NCBI GenBank assembly: GCA_033764965.1
Contig: JANRIN010000149.1
Location: 1-64,000 of the forward strand
Direction of reading: 5' to 3'
DNA: 64,000 nucleotides
From: JSC-12 sp033764965
GTDB taxonomy: Bacteria > Cyanobacteriota > Cyanobacteriia > Leptolyngbyales > Leptolyngbyaceae
The position numbers were made by a program, and so were the translations under genes. Positions 51,659 to 60,541 of the stretch are shown here, in pieces. Each line of letters begins with the position of its first letter. The stretch's first letter is position 1. The notes under the pieces were generated by a model, which was given only the letters and a program-made list of their open reading frames with translations, was not told where the DNA came from and made no database searches.

Positions 51659-53650
51659 TTAATCAACCGCTTCATAATCCGCCGTGATCGTGGCATCGGC
51701 ATCAAAGTCAAAATCATCCGGGTTCGGCTCAGAAGGGGAAGCTGGCACTCCTGATCCTAGTAGATCATCATCATCTTGATTGTAGGAGTAGTGCATGGTT
51801 TCGCCCAGACCGTCTTCTGATTCACTGCCATTGCTACCGGACGATCGCTCATAAACAGACGAGCCAATATCCAGCAAGATTTGTTGCAGCGCATCCAGCT
51901 TTTGTTTTAGCTCTGCGACTGAAATATTTGGATTGGCAATCGCCGCTCGCAGGTCTTGAGCCAGTTGGTTGCCGCGCTCTTTGAGATCATCGCCGATCAA
52001 CTCGCCATTATCTCGCAGGGTGGTTTCGTAACTGTAGAGCAGCGTTTCCGCCTGATTCTTCAGTTCCACGACCTGCTTGCGGTTCTGGTCTTCCTCAGCG
52101 AAAACGTCGGCTTCTTGGCGCATCCGTTCGATCTCAGTTGCACTCAAACCGCCCGTGTTAGTAATGGAGATGCTTTGCTCCCGTCCGGTGCCTTTGTCCC
52201 GCGCTGAGACCTTGAGAATTCCGTTAGCATCGATATCAAAGGAAACTTCGATTTGGGGAACGCCACGGGGAGCGGGAGGAATGCCATTGAGCTGGAATTT
52301 ACCCAGGCTCTTGTTGTCTTTTGCCATTGCCCGTTCACCCTGAAGGGCATGGATTTCCACCGAAGTTTGTCCATCTGTCGCAGTGGAAAAGACCTGGGTT
52401 TTGCTGGTGGGAATGGTAGTATTGCGTTCGATGATCTTGGTAAAGACCTCACCGAGCGTTTCGATCCCCAGAGAGAGGGGAGTGACATCCAGGAGCAGCA
52501 AGTCCTTTACTTCTCCACCCAACACGCCAGCTTGAATTGCCGCCCCCAACGCCACTGCTTCATCGGGGTTGACTGATCGATCGGGGGGTTTGCCGTTGAA
52601 GTATTTACGAATCGCATCTTGCACGGCGGGAATCCGAGTAGAACCGCCAACCAGGAGAATGCGATCGATGTCTTCCACTGTTAGATCAGAATCTTTGATC
52701 GCCTGAGCCGTGGGTTCGATCGTTCCCTCAATTAAATGGCTGGCAAGTTCTTCAAATTTGGCGCGGGACAGTTCCATCTCCAAATGCTTTGGTCCCGTTT
52801 CATCGGCTGTGATGAAGGGCAGATTGATGGGCGTTGTGAGGGTGCTGGATAGCTCAATTTTGGCGCGTTCTGCCGCTTCTCGCAGACGTTGGAGTGCCAT
52901 TTTGTCGATCGACAGATCGATGCCTTCCTGCGCCATGAACGCTTCAATCATCCAGCGCACAATTACATCATCGAAGTCGTCGCCGCCCAAATGGTTGTTT
53001 CCAGAGGTGGCTTTTACTTCAAACACGCCATCGCCCAATTGCAGGATAGAAACATCAAACGTTCCACCCCCCAGGTCAAACACCAGAACGCATTGATCCT
53101 GATCTTGCTTGTCCATGCCATACGCCAAGGCGGCAGCGGTTGGCTCGTTGATAATTCGCAATACTTCCAAGCCTGCGATCGTGCCGGCATCTTTCGTGGC
53201 TTGGCGCTGGGCATCGCTGAAGTAAGCCGGAACCGTAATCACGACTTGAGTTACGGCTTCACCCAGGTAGCTTTCTGCATCCTGCTTCAGTTTTTGCAGG
53301 ATCATGGCAGAAATTTCCTGGGGGGTGAAGTTTTTGCCGCGAATTTGCACGTCTACCGTGTCGTCTTTCCCGCGCACACAGTTATAGGGGACTCGCGATC
53401 GCTCCGTTTCGGTATCATCCCAGCGCCGCCCAATGAACCGCTTAATGCTGAAGACTGTGTTCTCCGCATTCGTGACGGCTTGACGTTTGGCGAGTTGCCC
53501 CACTAGGCGATCGCCCGCCTTGCCAAAGCCGACCATACTGGGAGTTGTTCTTCCCCCTTCCGAGTTGGCAATGACGAGCGGTTGACCACCTTCTAGAATG
53601 GCAACGCAACTGTTGGTTGTACCCAGGTCGATCCCGATGACTTTTCCCAT
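51659..53650 (-). CDS. dnaK: Chaperone DnaK (Hsp70)
   Basis: 663 residues. The ATPase domain begins GKVIGIDLGTTNSCVAILEG, with IINEPTAAALAYG and VLLVGGSTRIPAV. The substrate-binding domain includes LLLDVTPLSLGIETLGEVFT. The tail is acidic and Asp-rich (QDDDDLLGSG, DDFDFDAD). Cyanobacteria have several DnaK paralogues; linkage to grpE and dnaJ suggests this is the grpE-linked copy, but the paralogue number is not assigned. It is preceded by grpE after 140 bases. Confidence 0.98.
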   Translation of the reverse strand: MGKVIGIDLGTTNSCVAILEGGQPLVIANSEGGRTTPSMVGFGKAGDRLVGQLAKRQAVTNAENTVFSIKRFIGRRWDDTETERSRVPYNCVRGKDDTVDVQIRGKNFTPQEISAMILQKLKQDAESYLGEAVTQVVITVPAYFSDAQRQATKDAGTIAGLEVLRIINEPTAAALAYGMDKQDQDQCVLVFDLGGGTFDVSILQLGDGVFEVKATSGNNHLGGDDFDDVIVRWMIEAFMAQEGIDLSIDKMALQRLREAAERAKIELSSTLTTPINLPFITADETGPKHLEMELSRAKFEELASHLIEGTIEPTAQAIKDSDLTVEDIDRILLVGGSTRIPAVQDAIRKYFNGKPPDRSVNPDEAVALGAAIQAGVLGGEVKDLLLLDVTPLSLGIETLGEVFTKIIERNTTIPTSKTQVFSTATDGQTSVEIHALQGERAMAKDNKSLGKFQLNGIPPAPRGVPQIEVSFDIDANGILKVSARDKGTGREQSISITNTGGLSATEIERMRQEADVFAEEDQNRKQVVELKNQAETLLYSYETTLRDNGELIGDDLKERGNQLAQDLRAAIANPNISVAELKQKLDALQQILLDIGSSVYERSSGSNGSESEDGLGETMHYSYNQDDDDLLGSGVPASPSEPNPDDFDFDADATITADYEAVD

Positions 53651-53790
53651 GACTAATGGCAGGTGGAGTATAGACGTTGTTGGAAAAACTAGCTGGTGAT
53701 CTGCATCTCCGTAGAAGCGTTACCGTCTAGCGATTTGGCGTGGCGCTAACCGCATCCTAGAAACCTATTTTGCAGTCAGCGCTTGAGACT

Positions 53791-54531
53791 TTAAGCTTCT
53801 GAGGTGTTTTGATCACTTTCCTCAGAAGATAACTCTGGTTCGGGGGGAGCGGCAACTTTTACTAGGGCGTGGCGCAAAACGCGATCGCCCAGCATATATC
53901 CCCGCTGTAATTCTTCCATCACGGTGCCCTCAGGATGATCTGCTGAAGGTTGCCGCATCACCGCTTCATGCAACGCTGGATCAAATTCCTTCCCTTCTGA
54001 TCGCATGGGGGATACTCCCACCCGTTTCAGACAATCCACCAACTGTTTATATACGCTCTGGTAGCTCTTGTGGATGGTGGTTTCCTGATCGGTTTGGGGT
54101 TTGAGTTGCGATCGTGCCCGCTCAAAGTTATCAACGACTGGCAACAACTCGTTAATCGTCGAACATTTGACTTGCTGCTCAAACTCTTCCTTTTCTCGCT
54201 GGGTACGCTTCCGGTAGTTGTCAAAGTCAGCCACAAGGCGAACATATTGCCCTGTACGCTCCTCCAACTGGGTTTTCAGCGATTGAATTTCCCCTTCCAA
54301 ATCTGCAAGCTTGGCATGGTCTACAGGACTGACCTGACTCGAAGTTGCATCCTCTTCTATGTCGGGAAACTCGATCGCTCCCAGCGATAGGTCAGGAGCC
54401 GCTTCCGTGCCCTCGGTTGAAGCATCAGAACCATCCCCCTCCTGAAGCCCCGTATTTTGGGGCATCTCTGCTGCATTCGCGTCTACAGATGAACCTTGCA
54501 TTCCCTCTACCTGATGTTCTTCGTCAATCAT
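53791..54531 (-). CDS. grpE: Nucleotide exchange factor GrpE
   Basis: 246 residues from ATG 54531 (MIDEEHQVEG). An acidic, Gln/Ser/Thr-rich N-terminal 75 residues precedes the long dimerisation coil (LADLEGEIQSLKTQLEER) and the beta domain with the signature GVSPMRSEGKEFDPALHEAV and YMLGDRVLRHALVKVA. It releases ADP from DnaK. The frame opens at 54573 but the extra 14 residues are not family-like. It heads the chaperone operon; I saw no CIRCE element upstream. Confidence 0.96.
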   Translation of the reverse strand: MIDEEHQVEGMQGSSVDANAAEMPQNTGLQEGDGSDASTEGTEAAPDLSLGAIEFPDIEEDATSSQVSPVDHAKLADLEGEIQSLKTQLEERTGQYVRLVADFDNYRKRTQREKEEFEQQVKCSTINELLPVVDNFERARSQLKPQTDQETTIHKSYQSVYKQLVDCLKRVGVSPMRSEGKEFDPALHEAVMRQPSADHPEGTVMEELQRGYMLGDRVLRHALVKVAAPPEPELSSEESDQNTSEA

Positions 54532-55327
54532 TGTGGGTTCCCAAATGTGAGGACTGTGTCCCCTAAGAATCACTAAACTTAATCCTAGTCTCTATAGGGA
54601 TTGAACAGCCATTAGACAGCCTCTCTATCAAGTCTGCCCCAGTTAAGACAACCTGAATTCATTTAATCAAAATTTTCTTGAGATTATGTTGCTCCGCGTC
54701 CTCTCTTCTGCGCTGGAACACGTTTCGAGGTAGCCGACAAAATTGAATTTTTGTAACAAGCAACGCACAAAATATCTGACTTAGAGGTAATAAAATCTAT
54801 CCATCTCACCAAGCACAAAGAGTTATTTAATACATGCAAGACTAAGTATTGACGACTCCAACCTGAAGCGGAAAGAATCTTTTACTGTCTGTTTACGGCG
54901 CAAGGTGTTTTAAGAAACAAAGCTGGCTTCCCATCAGAATTGACGACAATAAATTACCTCATCTTTCTACATGACCGTAAAAACACTGGATTTATTGATT
55001 AAAAAATTACATCTGGTTTCAGATCAGTAAATAATTGGTTTACCCTGACGAACCTCTGGGTAAGCGCTATCATCTGGGATATTTAGAACTAGACTTCAGT
55101 CTTAAACAAAACGTGTGTTCGGGTTTCCCTTAGGAATGAAAATTAAATAACATCAGCTTTTGTAGGTTGGGTTGAGTTTGCGAAACCCAACATCTATGAG
55201 GGTGTCAGGTTTCATCCTTCAACCCAACCTACGCAGGTTATTTAATCTACTACCCTTAGCAAATCTAAGAAGTTCTAAGTTGTGAATTTTTGGGAATACT
55301 TTATAAGGAGTTCATCTTCTATCCCTT
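54532..55327. other. Long divergent spacer between grpE and pilB
   Basis: 796 bases, the longest gene-free interval here. It is AT-rich and has no frame with convincing codon use. It contains the 71-bp palindrome at 55162-55232, and TAAGGAG at about 55303, 17 bases or so before the pilB ATG, which is far for a ribosome binding site. It probably holds heat-shock promoters on the grpE side and a long pilB leader or an unannotated small RNA on the other side. Confidence 0.5.
55162..55232. repeat. 71-bp palindromic repeat upstream of pilB
   Basis: GTAGGTTGGGTTGAG (55162-55176) and TTCAACCCAACCTAC (55218-55232) are inverted copies with one mismatch. The centre includes TTTGCGAAACCCAACATC. This GTAGGTTGGGTTGAG...CCCAACA type is a dispersed palindrome I associate with cyanobacterial spacers. 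It can form a long RNA hairpin in the pilB leader. Confidence 0.7.
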
Positions 55328-57325
55328 ATGACCAGCTCCTCATCTCAGCGTAAAGCCCTCGTCGTTAAAAACGACCTCTCTCCGTTTGCGAACAAATTGG
55401 TTCAGGCTGGGTATGTCAATACCGATCAGATGCATCAAGCCCTAGCTGAAAGCCGCAAATCCGGTAGACGATTACTCGACGTTTTGGAATCTCTTACGGG
55501 TCAGCAACTCCCTCCGGAACTGATTCGGCAATACAAGAAGCAACAGCTATTTGAACTCAAAATTCTCTATGGAGTAGAGTCACTTGATCCGGAGGTGAGC
55601 CAGATCCCAACCGATCAAGTTGGGGAACTCATTGATAGTCTGATCTCGATCGACCTGTGCCGAAATCACAAACTGGTGCCTCTATCGCGATCGGAAAATG
55701 AACCGGTGTCCGTCTTGGTGGCAATGGTCAACCCGGATGACTTGAGGGCGCAGGATGATTTGAACCGGATTTTGCGAACAAAAGGCTTGTCGCTCCAGCG
55801 CATGGTGATCACCAATGAAGACTATCAGCGGCTGATTTCCAAATATTTAGATGAGCAGGTTGAAAAACAGAAAGAAATTGAACAGCAAGCCAAGGTAGAC
55901 ATCCAAGCTGACCTGGAAGGGTTAGGCTACATGGACTTGCAAGATGCGCCCGAAGAGTCCGATGCGGATTTGGATGTGGCGGATGCGGAAGCCGCGCCAG
56001 TCATCGCCTTAGCCAACAAAATTATGATTAAAGCCCTGCAAGAAGGGGTGTCTGATATTCATATTGAGCCGCAAGAAGAATTTTTGCGGGTACGATTCCG
56101 TAAAGATGGTGTACTGCGAGAAGCATTTGAACCCTTTCCTAAAAAAATTATTCCAGCAGTCACGGCTCGCTTCAAAATCATGTCACAGTTGGACATCGCC
56201 GAGCGCCGGATGCCCCAGGATGGGCGGATTCGCCGCCGCTACGACAACCGCAATATCGACTTCCGGGTGAGTACCCTTCCCAGTAAGCATGGGGAAAAGG
56301 TTGTGCTGCGGATTTTGGACAACTCTGCCACGCAATTGGGACTAGACAAGCTGATTGGCGATCCGGAGACGCTGAAGATTGTGCATGACATGATCTCTCG
56401 TCCCTTTGGGTTGATCCTGGTCACGGGACCCACCGGATCCGGTAAAACTACAACCCTGTACTCCGCTCTGGCAGAGCGAAATGATCCCGGAGTCAACATC
56501 AGCACCGCCGAAGATCCAATCGAATATACTTTGGCAGGGCTAACTCAGGTTCAAGTCATTCGTGAGAAAGGCATGGACTTCGCTATGATTCTGCGGGCAT
56601 TTCTGCGGCAAGACCCGGACGTGATTCTGGTGGGTGAGACTCGGGACCGGGAGACGGCTAAAACGGCGATCGAGGCTGCTTTGACGGGACACCTGGTATT
56701 GACGACCCTACACACCAACGATGCAGCAGGCGCGATCGCTCGCTTAGACGAAATGGGCGTAGAACCTTTCATGGTCTCAGGCGCACTGCTGGGAGTGGTG
56801 GCACAACGTCTGGTTAGACGAGTTTGTGACGAATGCCGTATTCCTTATACTCCCAGCCGCGAAGAACTGGCTCGGTTTGGACTTTCTACCGTGCGAGATG
56901 GAGAGCTAACCATCTATCGGGCAAATACACTCCAGCCGCAGGAAATCCAGGAAGCGAGTAATCGCAACCAACTGTGTCAAAAGTGTAAAGGAGTTGGCTA
57001 CAAGGGACGCTGTGGTGTGTACGAAGTGATGCGGGTGACAGAACGGCTGCAAACCTTAATCAACCAGGGCGCACCCACGGACACGATTAAGGAAGCCGCT
57101 GTTGAAGAAGGAATGAAAACCCTGCTGGCTTACAGTCTAAATCTGGTTCAGGAGGGTCAAACCACTCTAGAAGAAGTGGAGCGTGTTACCTTCACAGATT
57201 CTGGCTTGGAAGCTGAACTGAAAGCCAAACGGAAATCATCCCTCACCTGCCGCACCTGTAGCGCTGACTTGAAGCAAGAATGGCTCGATTGTCCCTACTG
57301 CCTCACCCCGCGTTTCCAGGAATAA
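55328..57325 (+). CDS. pilB: Type IV pilus extension ATPase PilB
   Basis: 665 residues. An N-terminal MshEN-type domain (about 15-190) is followed by the secretion ATPase core: Walker A TGPTGSGKTTTLYSAL, the Asp box ISTAEDPIEYTL, Walker B RQDPDVILVGETRD and the His box GHLVLTTLHTNDA. A tetracysteine zinc loop (CDEC ... CQKC, CGVYEVM) is standard. After the normal end there is an extra pair, CRTC and CPYC, spaced like a zinc ribbon (residues about 640-660). It powers pilin assembly for twitching, DNA uptake or hormogonium motility. Confidence 0.97.
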   Translation: MTSSSSQRKALVVKNDLSPFANKLVQAGYVNTDQMHQALAESRKSGRRLLDVLESLTGQQLPPELIRQYKKQQLFELKILYGVESLDPEVSQIPTDQVGELIDSLISIDLCRNHKLVPLSRSENEPVSVLVAMVNPDDLRAQDDLNRILRTKGLSLQRMVITNEDYQRLISKYLDEQVEKQKEIEQQAKVDIQADLEGLGYMDLQDAPEESDADLDVADAEAAPVIALANKIMIKALQEGVSDIHIEPQEEFLRVRFRKDGVLREAFEPFPKKIIPAVTARFKIMSQLDIAERRMPQDGRIRRRYDNRNIDFRVSTLPSKHGEKVVLRILDNSATQLGLDKLIGDPETLKIVHDMISRPFGLILVTGPTGSGKTTTLYSALAERNDPGVNISTAEDPIEYTLAGLTQVQVIREKGMDFAMILRAFLRQDPDVILVGETRDRETAKTAIEAALTGHLVLTTLHTNDAAGAIARLDEMGVEPFMVSGALLGVVAQRLVRRVCDECRIPYTPSREELARFGLSTVRDGELTIYRANTLQPQEIQEASNRNQLCQKCKGVGYKGRCGVYEVMRVTERLQTLINQGAPTDTIKEAAVEEGMKTLLAYSLNLVQEGQTTLEEVERVTFTDSGLEAELKAKRKSSLTCRTCSADLKQEWLDCPYCLTPRFQE

Positions 57326-57499
57326 CCCTGCTAGTCATTGCTACTCAGCAAAATCCGGCGATCGCTGAAAGCATTCAACCCGCTGTGGGTAAACTCTCAC
57401 TGAAACCAGTCCGGTTGAACCGCAACAACTTGATAGTTTCTCTATAATTTATCCTCGAAAGAATTTATCCTCAAACACCCCGCGCAAGGAGCAAGCCCA

Positions 57500-58615
57500 A
57501 TGGAGCTAATGATTGAAGACTTGATGGAACAACTCATCGAAATGGGAGGCTCAGACCTGCACCTGACTGCTGGACTCCCTCCTTATTTTCGGATTAGCGG
57601 CAAACTGCAACCCATTGGTGACCAGGCTTTAACTGCGGAAGAGTGTCAACGGCTCATCTTCAGTATGTTGAACAACACTCAGCGGAAAAACCTGGAGCAA
57701 AACTGGGAACTGGACTGCTCCTATGGCGTGAGGGGGTTAGCTCGCTTTCGGGTCAATGTCTACAAAGACCGGGGCACTTATGCCGCCTGTCTGCGAGCAC
57801 TGAGTTCTAAAATCCCCAACTTTGAAAAGCTTGGCTTACCGGATGTGGTGCGCGAAATGGCAGACAAGCCCAGAGGGTTGATCCTGGTCACGGGACCAAC
57901 GGGTTCCGGCAAAACCACTACCCTGGCTGCCATGATCGACCTGATCAATCGCACTAAAGCGGAACACATTCTCACGGTTGAAGACCCGATCGAATTTGTT
58001 TACGAACCGATCAAAAGTTTGATCCACCAACGCCAACTGGGAGAGGACACCAAGAGCTTTGCCAATGCGCTGAAAGCGGCTCTACGGGAAGACCCAGATA
58101 TTATTCTGGTGGGTGAGATGCGAGATTTGGAAACGATCGCCCTTGCCATCTCTGCGGCTGAAACTGGTCACCTCGTATTCGGCACGCTGCACACCAGTTC
58201 TGCGGCTCAAACCGTTGACCGGATTATTGACGTGTTTCCTGCCGATAAACAAACCCAGGTTCGGGTGCAGTTGTCTAACTCTTTAGTTGCGGTATTTAGC
58301 CAAACCCTGGTGCCTAAAAAAAATCCCAAACCGGGCGAATATGGGCGGATTATGTCGCAAGAAATTATGATTGTAACTCCAGCGATTTCCAACATGATTC
58401 GGGAAGGAAAAACAGCCCAAATTTATTCAGCTATTCAAACTGGAGGTAAATTGGGGATGCAAACCCTGGAGAAAGTGCTGGCAGATCAGTATAAAGCTGG
58501 CTTGATTTCATTTGAAGCTGCCATGTCCAAGACTTCTCGACCCGATGAATTGCAACGCTTGATTGGTAGTGCCCCCGCCGCCGGAGCCGCTGCCGCTGGA
58601 GCCGCAAGACGCTAA
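57500..58615 (+). CDS. pilT: Type IV pilus retraction ATPase PilT
   Basis: 371 residues. Walker A is TGPTGSGKTTTLAAM, Walker B REDPDIILVGEMRD, with the His box GHLVFGTLHTSSA and the retraction motif around ISNMIREGK (the AIRNLIRE-type segment). It depolymerises pili. AAGGAG lies at a good distance before ATG 57500. The C-terminal tail is Ala/Gly-rich (APAAGAAAAGAARR). It follows pilB after 174 bases and precedes pilC after 88, so the three probably form one operon. Confidence 0.97.
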   Translation: MELMIEDLMEQLIEMGGSDLHLTAGLPPYFRISGKLQPIGDQALTAEECQRLIFSMLNNTQRKNLEQNWELDCSYGVRGLARFRVNVYKDRGTYAACLRALSSKIPNFEKLGLPDVVREMADKPRGLILVTGPTGSGKTTTLAAMIDLINRTKAEHILTVEDPIEFVYEPIKSLIHQRQLGEDTKSFANALKAALREDPDIILVGEMRDLETIALAISAAETGHLVFGTLHTSSAAQTVDRIIDVFPADKQTQVRVQLSNSLVAVFSQTLVPKKNPKPGEYGRIMSQEIMIVTPAISNMIREGKTAQIYSAIQTGGKLGMQTLEKVLADQYKAGLISFEAAMSKTSRPDELQRLIGSAPAAGAAAAGAARR

Positions 58616-58703
58616 ACGTTCATTGCGATTGGAGAAAGATCCGCGATCGCGCCTCTGACTCCAATCCACCACCCATTCATCCTCGTTCCACAGGTATCGT
58701 CCT

Positions 58704-59927
58704 ATGCCAACCTTCGTTGCCCGTGTTCAAGATGCGAGAGGCAGTCGTAAAGAAAAAATTGTTGCAGATAACTTGCGAGAAGCCCGTGCTAGTCTGAGCA
58801 GTCGTGGCTTATATGTGCAGGAACTGAAGCAAGACCAGGGACTTTCGCTCAACTTTGACCCTAAAAATCTGAGCGACTCGTTTGCCAAAGTCACGGTAAA
58901 AGATAAAGCCGTTTTCTCCCGCCAATTTGCCGCTCTGGTGAATGCTGGGGTAGCGATGGTGCGAGGCTTAGGGGTGCTGGCAGAACAGTGTCAAAATCCT
59001 AAGTTGAAGAAAGCCCTGCTCAACATTAGTTCCGATGTGCAACAGGGGGTCAACCTATCTGATGCCATGCGAAAGCATCCAGAATGTTTTGATGGGTTGT
59101 ACGTCAGCATGATCCAGGCTGGCGAGGTTGGAGGCGTGTTGGATGAAGTCCTCAACCGACTGGCAAAATTGCTGGAAGACGTCGCCCGCCTGCAAAACCA
59201 GATCAAAGCAGCCATGTCCTACCCCGTCACCGTGGGTACGCTGGCGATTTTGATCTTTTTTGGTATGGTGCGATTTCTGCTACCCATTTTTGCCAATATT
59301 TTCAAAGAAATTGGAGTTGAACTGCCTGCGTTCACCCAGATGATGATGAACATCAGTTATTTTGTGCAGGATTTCAAAAATGTGGCATTTTTGCTGGTTG
59401 TAGTGGGCGTGGGAGTGTTTGCTTTCAAGCAGTATTACAAAACTCGGGTGGGACGCGAAACCGTCGATCGCCTGATGCTGAAAATGCCACTCTTTGGTGA
59501 TTTAATCCAAAAAACGGCAACGGCTCGGTTTTGCCGGACGTTTGGTGCTTTGACCCGATCTGGTGTCCCCATTCTGACCTGTTTGGAAATTGTGCGAGAC
59601 ACGGCTGGGAACCAAATCATTGCTAACGCTGTGGATGAGGCCCGCAAGGAAATTCAAACCGGCGGCATGATCAGCATCGCACTTCAGAAAGAGCAAGTAT
59701 TCCCGTTGATGGCAATTCAGATGATTAGCATCGGGGAAGAAACCGGAGAACTGGACAAGATGCTGGCAAAGGTGGCGGATTTTTATGAGGATGAGGTAGA
59801 GCAAGCCGTTAAAGCGCTCACCAGCGTCCTTGAACCCGTCATGATTGTGTTGCTGGGCGGCATGGTTGGAGCGATCCTGTTGTCAATGTACCTACCGATG
59901 TTTGCTGTGTTCGAGCAACTCGGCTAA
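58704..59927 (+). CDS. pilC: Type IV pilus inner-membrane platform protein PilC
   Basis: 407 residues, two GspF repeats. N-terminal VAFVVKD-like VKDKAVFSRQFAALVNAGVA and later TARFCRTFGALTRSGVPI are the paired signatures; three transmembrane regions are at about 170-195, 225-245 and 375-400. It couples PilB/PilT rotation to pilin insertion. The gene after it starts 13 bases from the stop. Confidence 0.96.
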   Translation: MPTFVARVQDARGSRKEKIVADNLREARASLSSRGLYVQELKQDQGLSLNFDPKNLSDSFAKVTVKDKAVFSRQFAALVNAGVAMVRGLGVLAEQCQNPKLKKALLNISSDVQQGVNLSDAMRKHPECFDGLYVSMIQAGEVGGVLDEVLNRLAKLLEDVARLQNQIKAAMSYPVTVGTLAILIFFGMVRFLLPIFANIFKEIGVELPAFTQMMMNISYFVQDFKNVAFLLVVVGVGVFAFKQYYKTRVGRETVDRLMLKMPLFGDLIQKTATARFCRTFGALTRSGVPILTCLEIVRDTAGNQIIANAVDEARKEIQTGGMISIALQKEQVFPLMAIQMISIGEETGELDKMLAKVADFYEDEVEQAVKALTSVLEPVMIVLLGGMVGAILLSMYLPMFAVFEQLG

Positions 59928-59940
59928 TTTCAACTGGTTT

Positions 59941-60540
59941 ATGTCAACTCAGAAAGCTCAATACGAGGAAGTTCTGGCAGAGTGTAGCAACTCGCTGGAT
60001 GCGATCGCCCTACTGCGCCAATATCGTCCTTACCTGGAAATGATCCCCAGTATGCGACGACCAGATGAAAGTGTGATTTCGATTCCCCTACCAATCGCAA
60101 AGCTACGGGGAAATGGAACAATGGGTAATGCCAGCCATTCAGGCAATGAAACGGTTAGCCTTGCCTGTGATTTGGCGATTTTGATGTGTGATCCCGAATG
60201 GAAAATCAAAACGGGTGTAGAGATTTTGATCTTTATTCACCGTCCCCACGAAGATTTCTCTGACTTGCTGAGTCGGTGGCGGCAAACGCAGGTGTTCTTG
60301 AGTCGGGGCTATGAGTGGGATATGCCCCTGCGCCATCGTCACATTTTGAGTGAGGGTGCAGATAGTGTTTATCCGCTGTTTGTGGTGTTTGAAGGCACCC
60401 CAGACCGGGTGATTCGTGGACTTAAAGGGGCTTTTTTGCCGTTTGTGATTCGGCGATCGCCCGACAGCCAACCTGAAGATCCGCCAGAACCTTCTTCCAT
60501 TGAACTGCTCTGGAGCGATAGCGAAGATACTTTACAGTGA
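59941..60540 (+). CDS. Unknown protein downstream of pilC
   Basis: 199 residues from ATG 59941, soluble, with no signal or membrane segment. It begins MSTQKAQYEEVLAECSNSLD and contains SVISIPLPIAKLRGNGTM, LACDLAILMCDPEWKIKTGV and LLSRWRQTQVFLSRGYEWDM; the acidic Pro-rich C-terminus is SQPEDPPEPSS. I do not recognise the family. Its start is 13 bases after the pilC stop, so it is probably in the pil operon and might influence pilus function, which is inference. It is convergent with the kinase gene (1 base between stops). Confidence 0.78.
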   Translation: MSTQKAQYEEVLAECSNSLDAIALLRQYRPYLEMIPSMRRPDESVISIPLPIAKLRGNGTMGNASHSGNETVSLACDLAILMCDPEWKIKTGVEILIFIHRPHEDFSDLLSRWRQTQVFLSRGYEWDMPLRHRHILSEGADSVYPLFVVFEGTPDRVIRGLKGAFLPFVIRRSPDSQPEDPPEPSSIELLWSDSEDTLQ

Positions 60541-60541
60541 G

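Noticed and set aside
52889..53506. Antisense frame across dnaK (205 codons)
   Set aside because: Antisense of a strongly codon-biased gene gives long empty frames; dnaK is complete on the minus strand.
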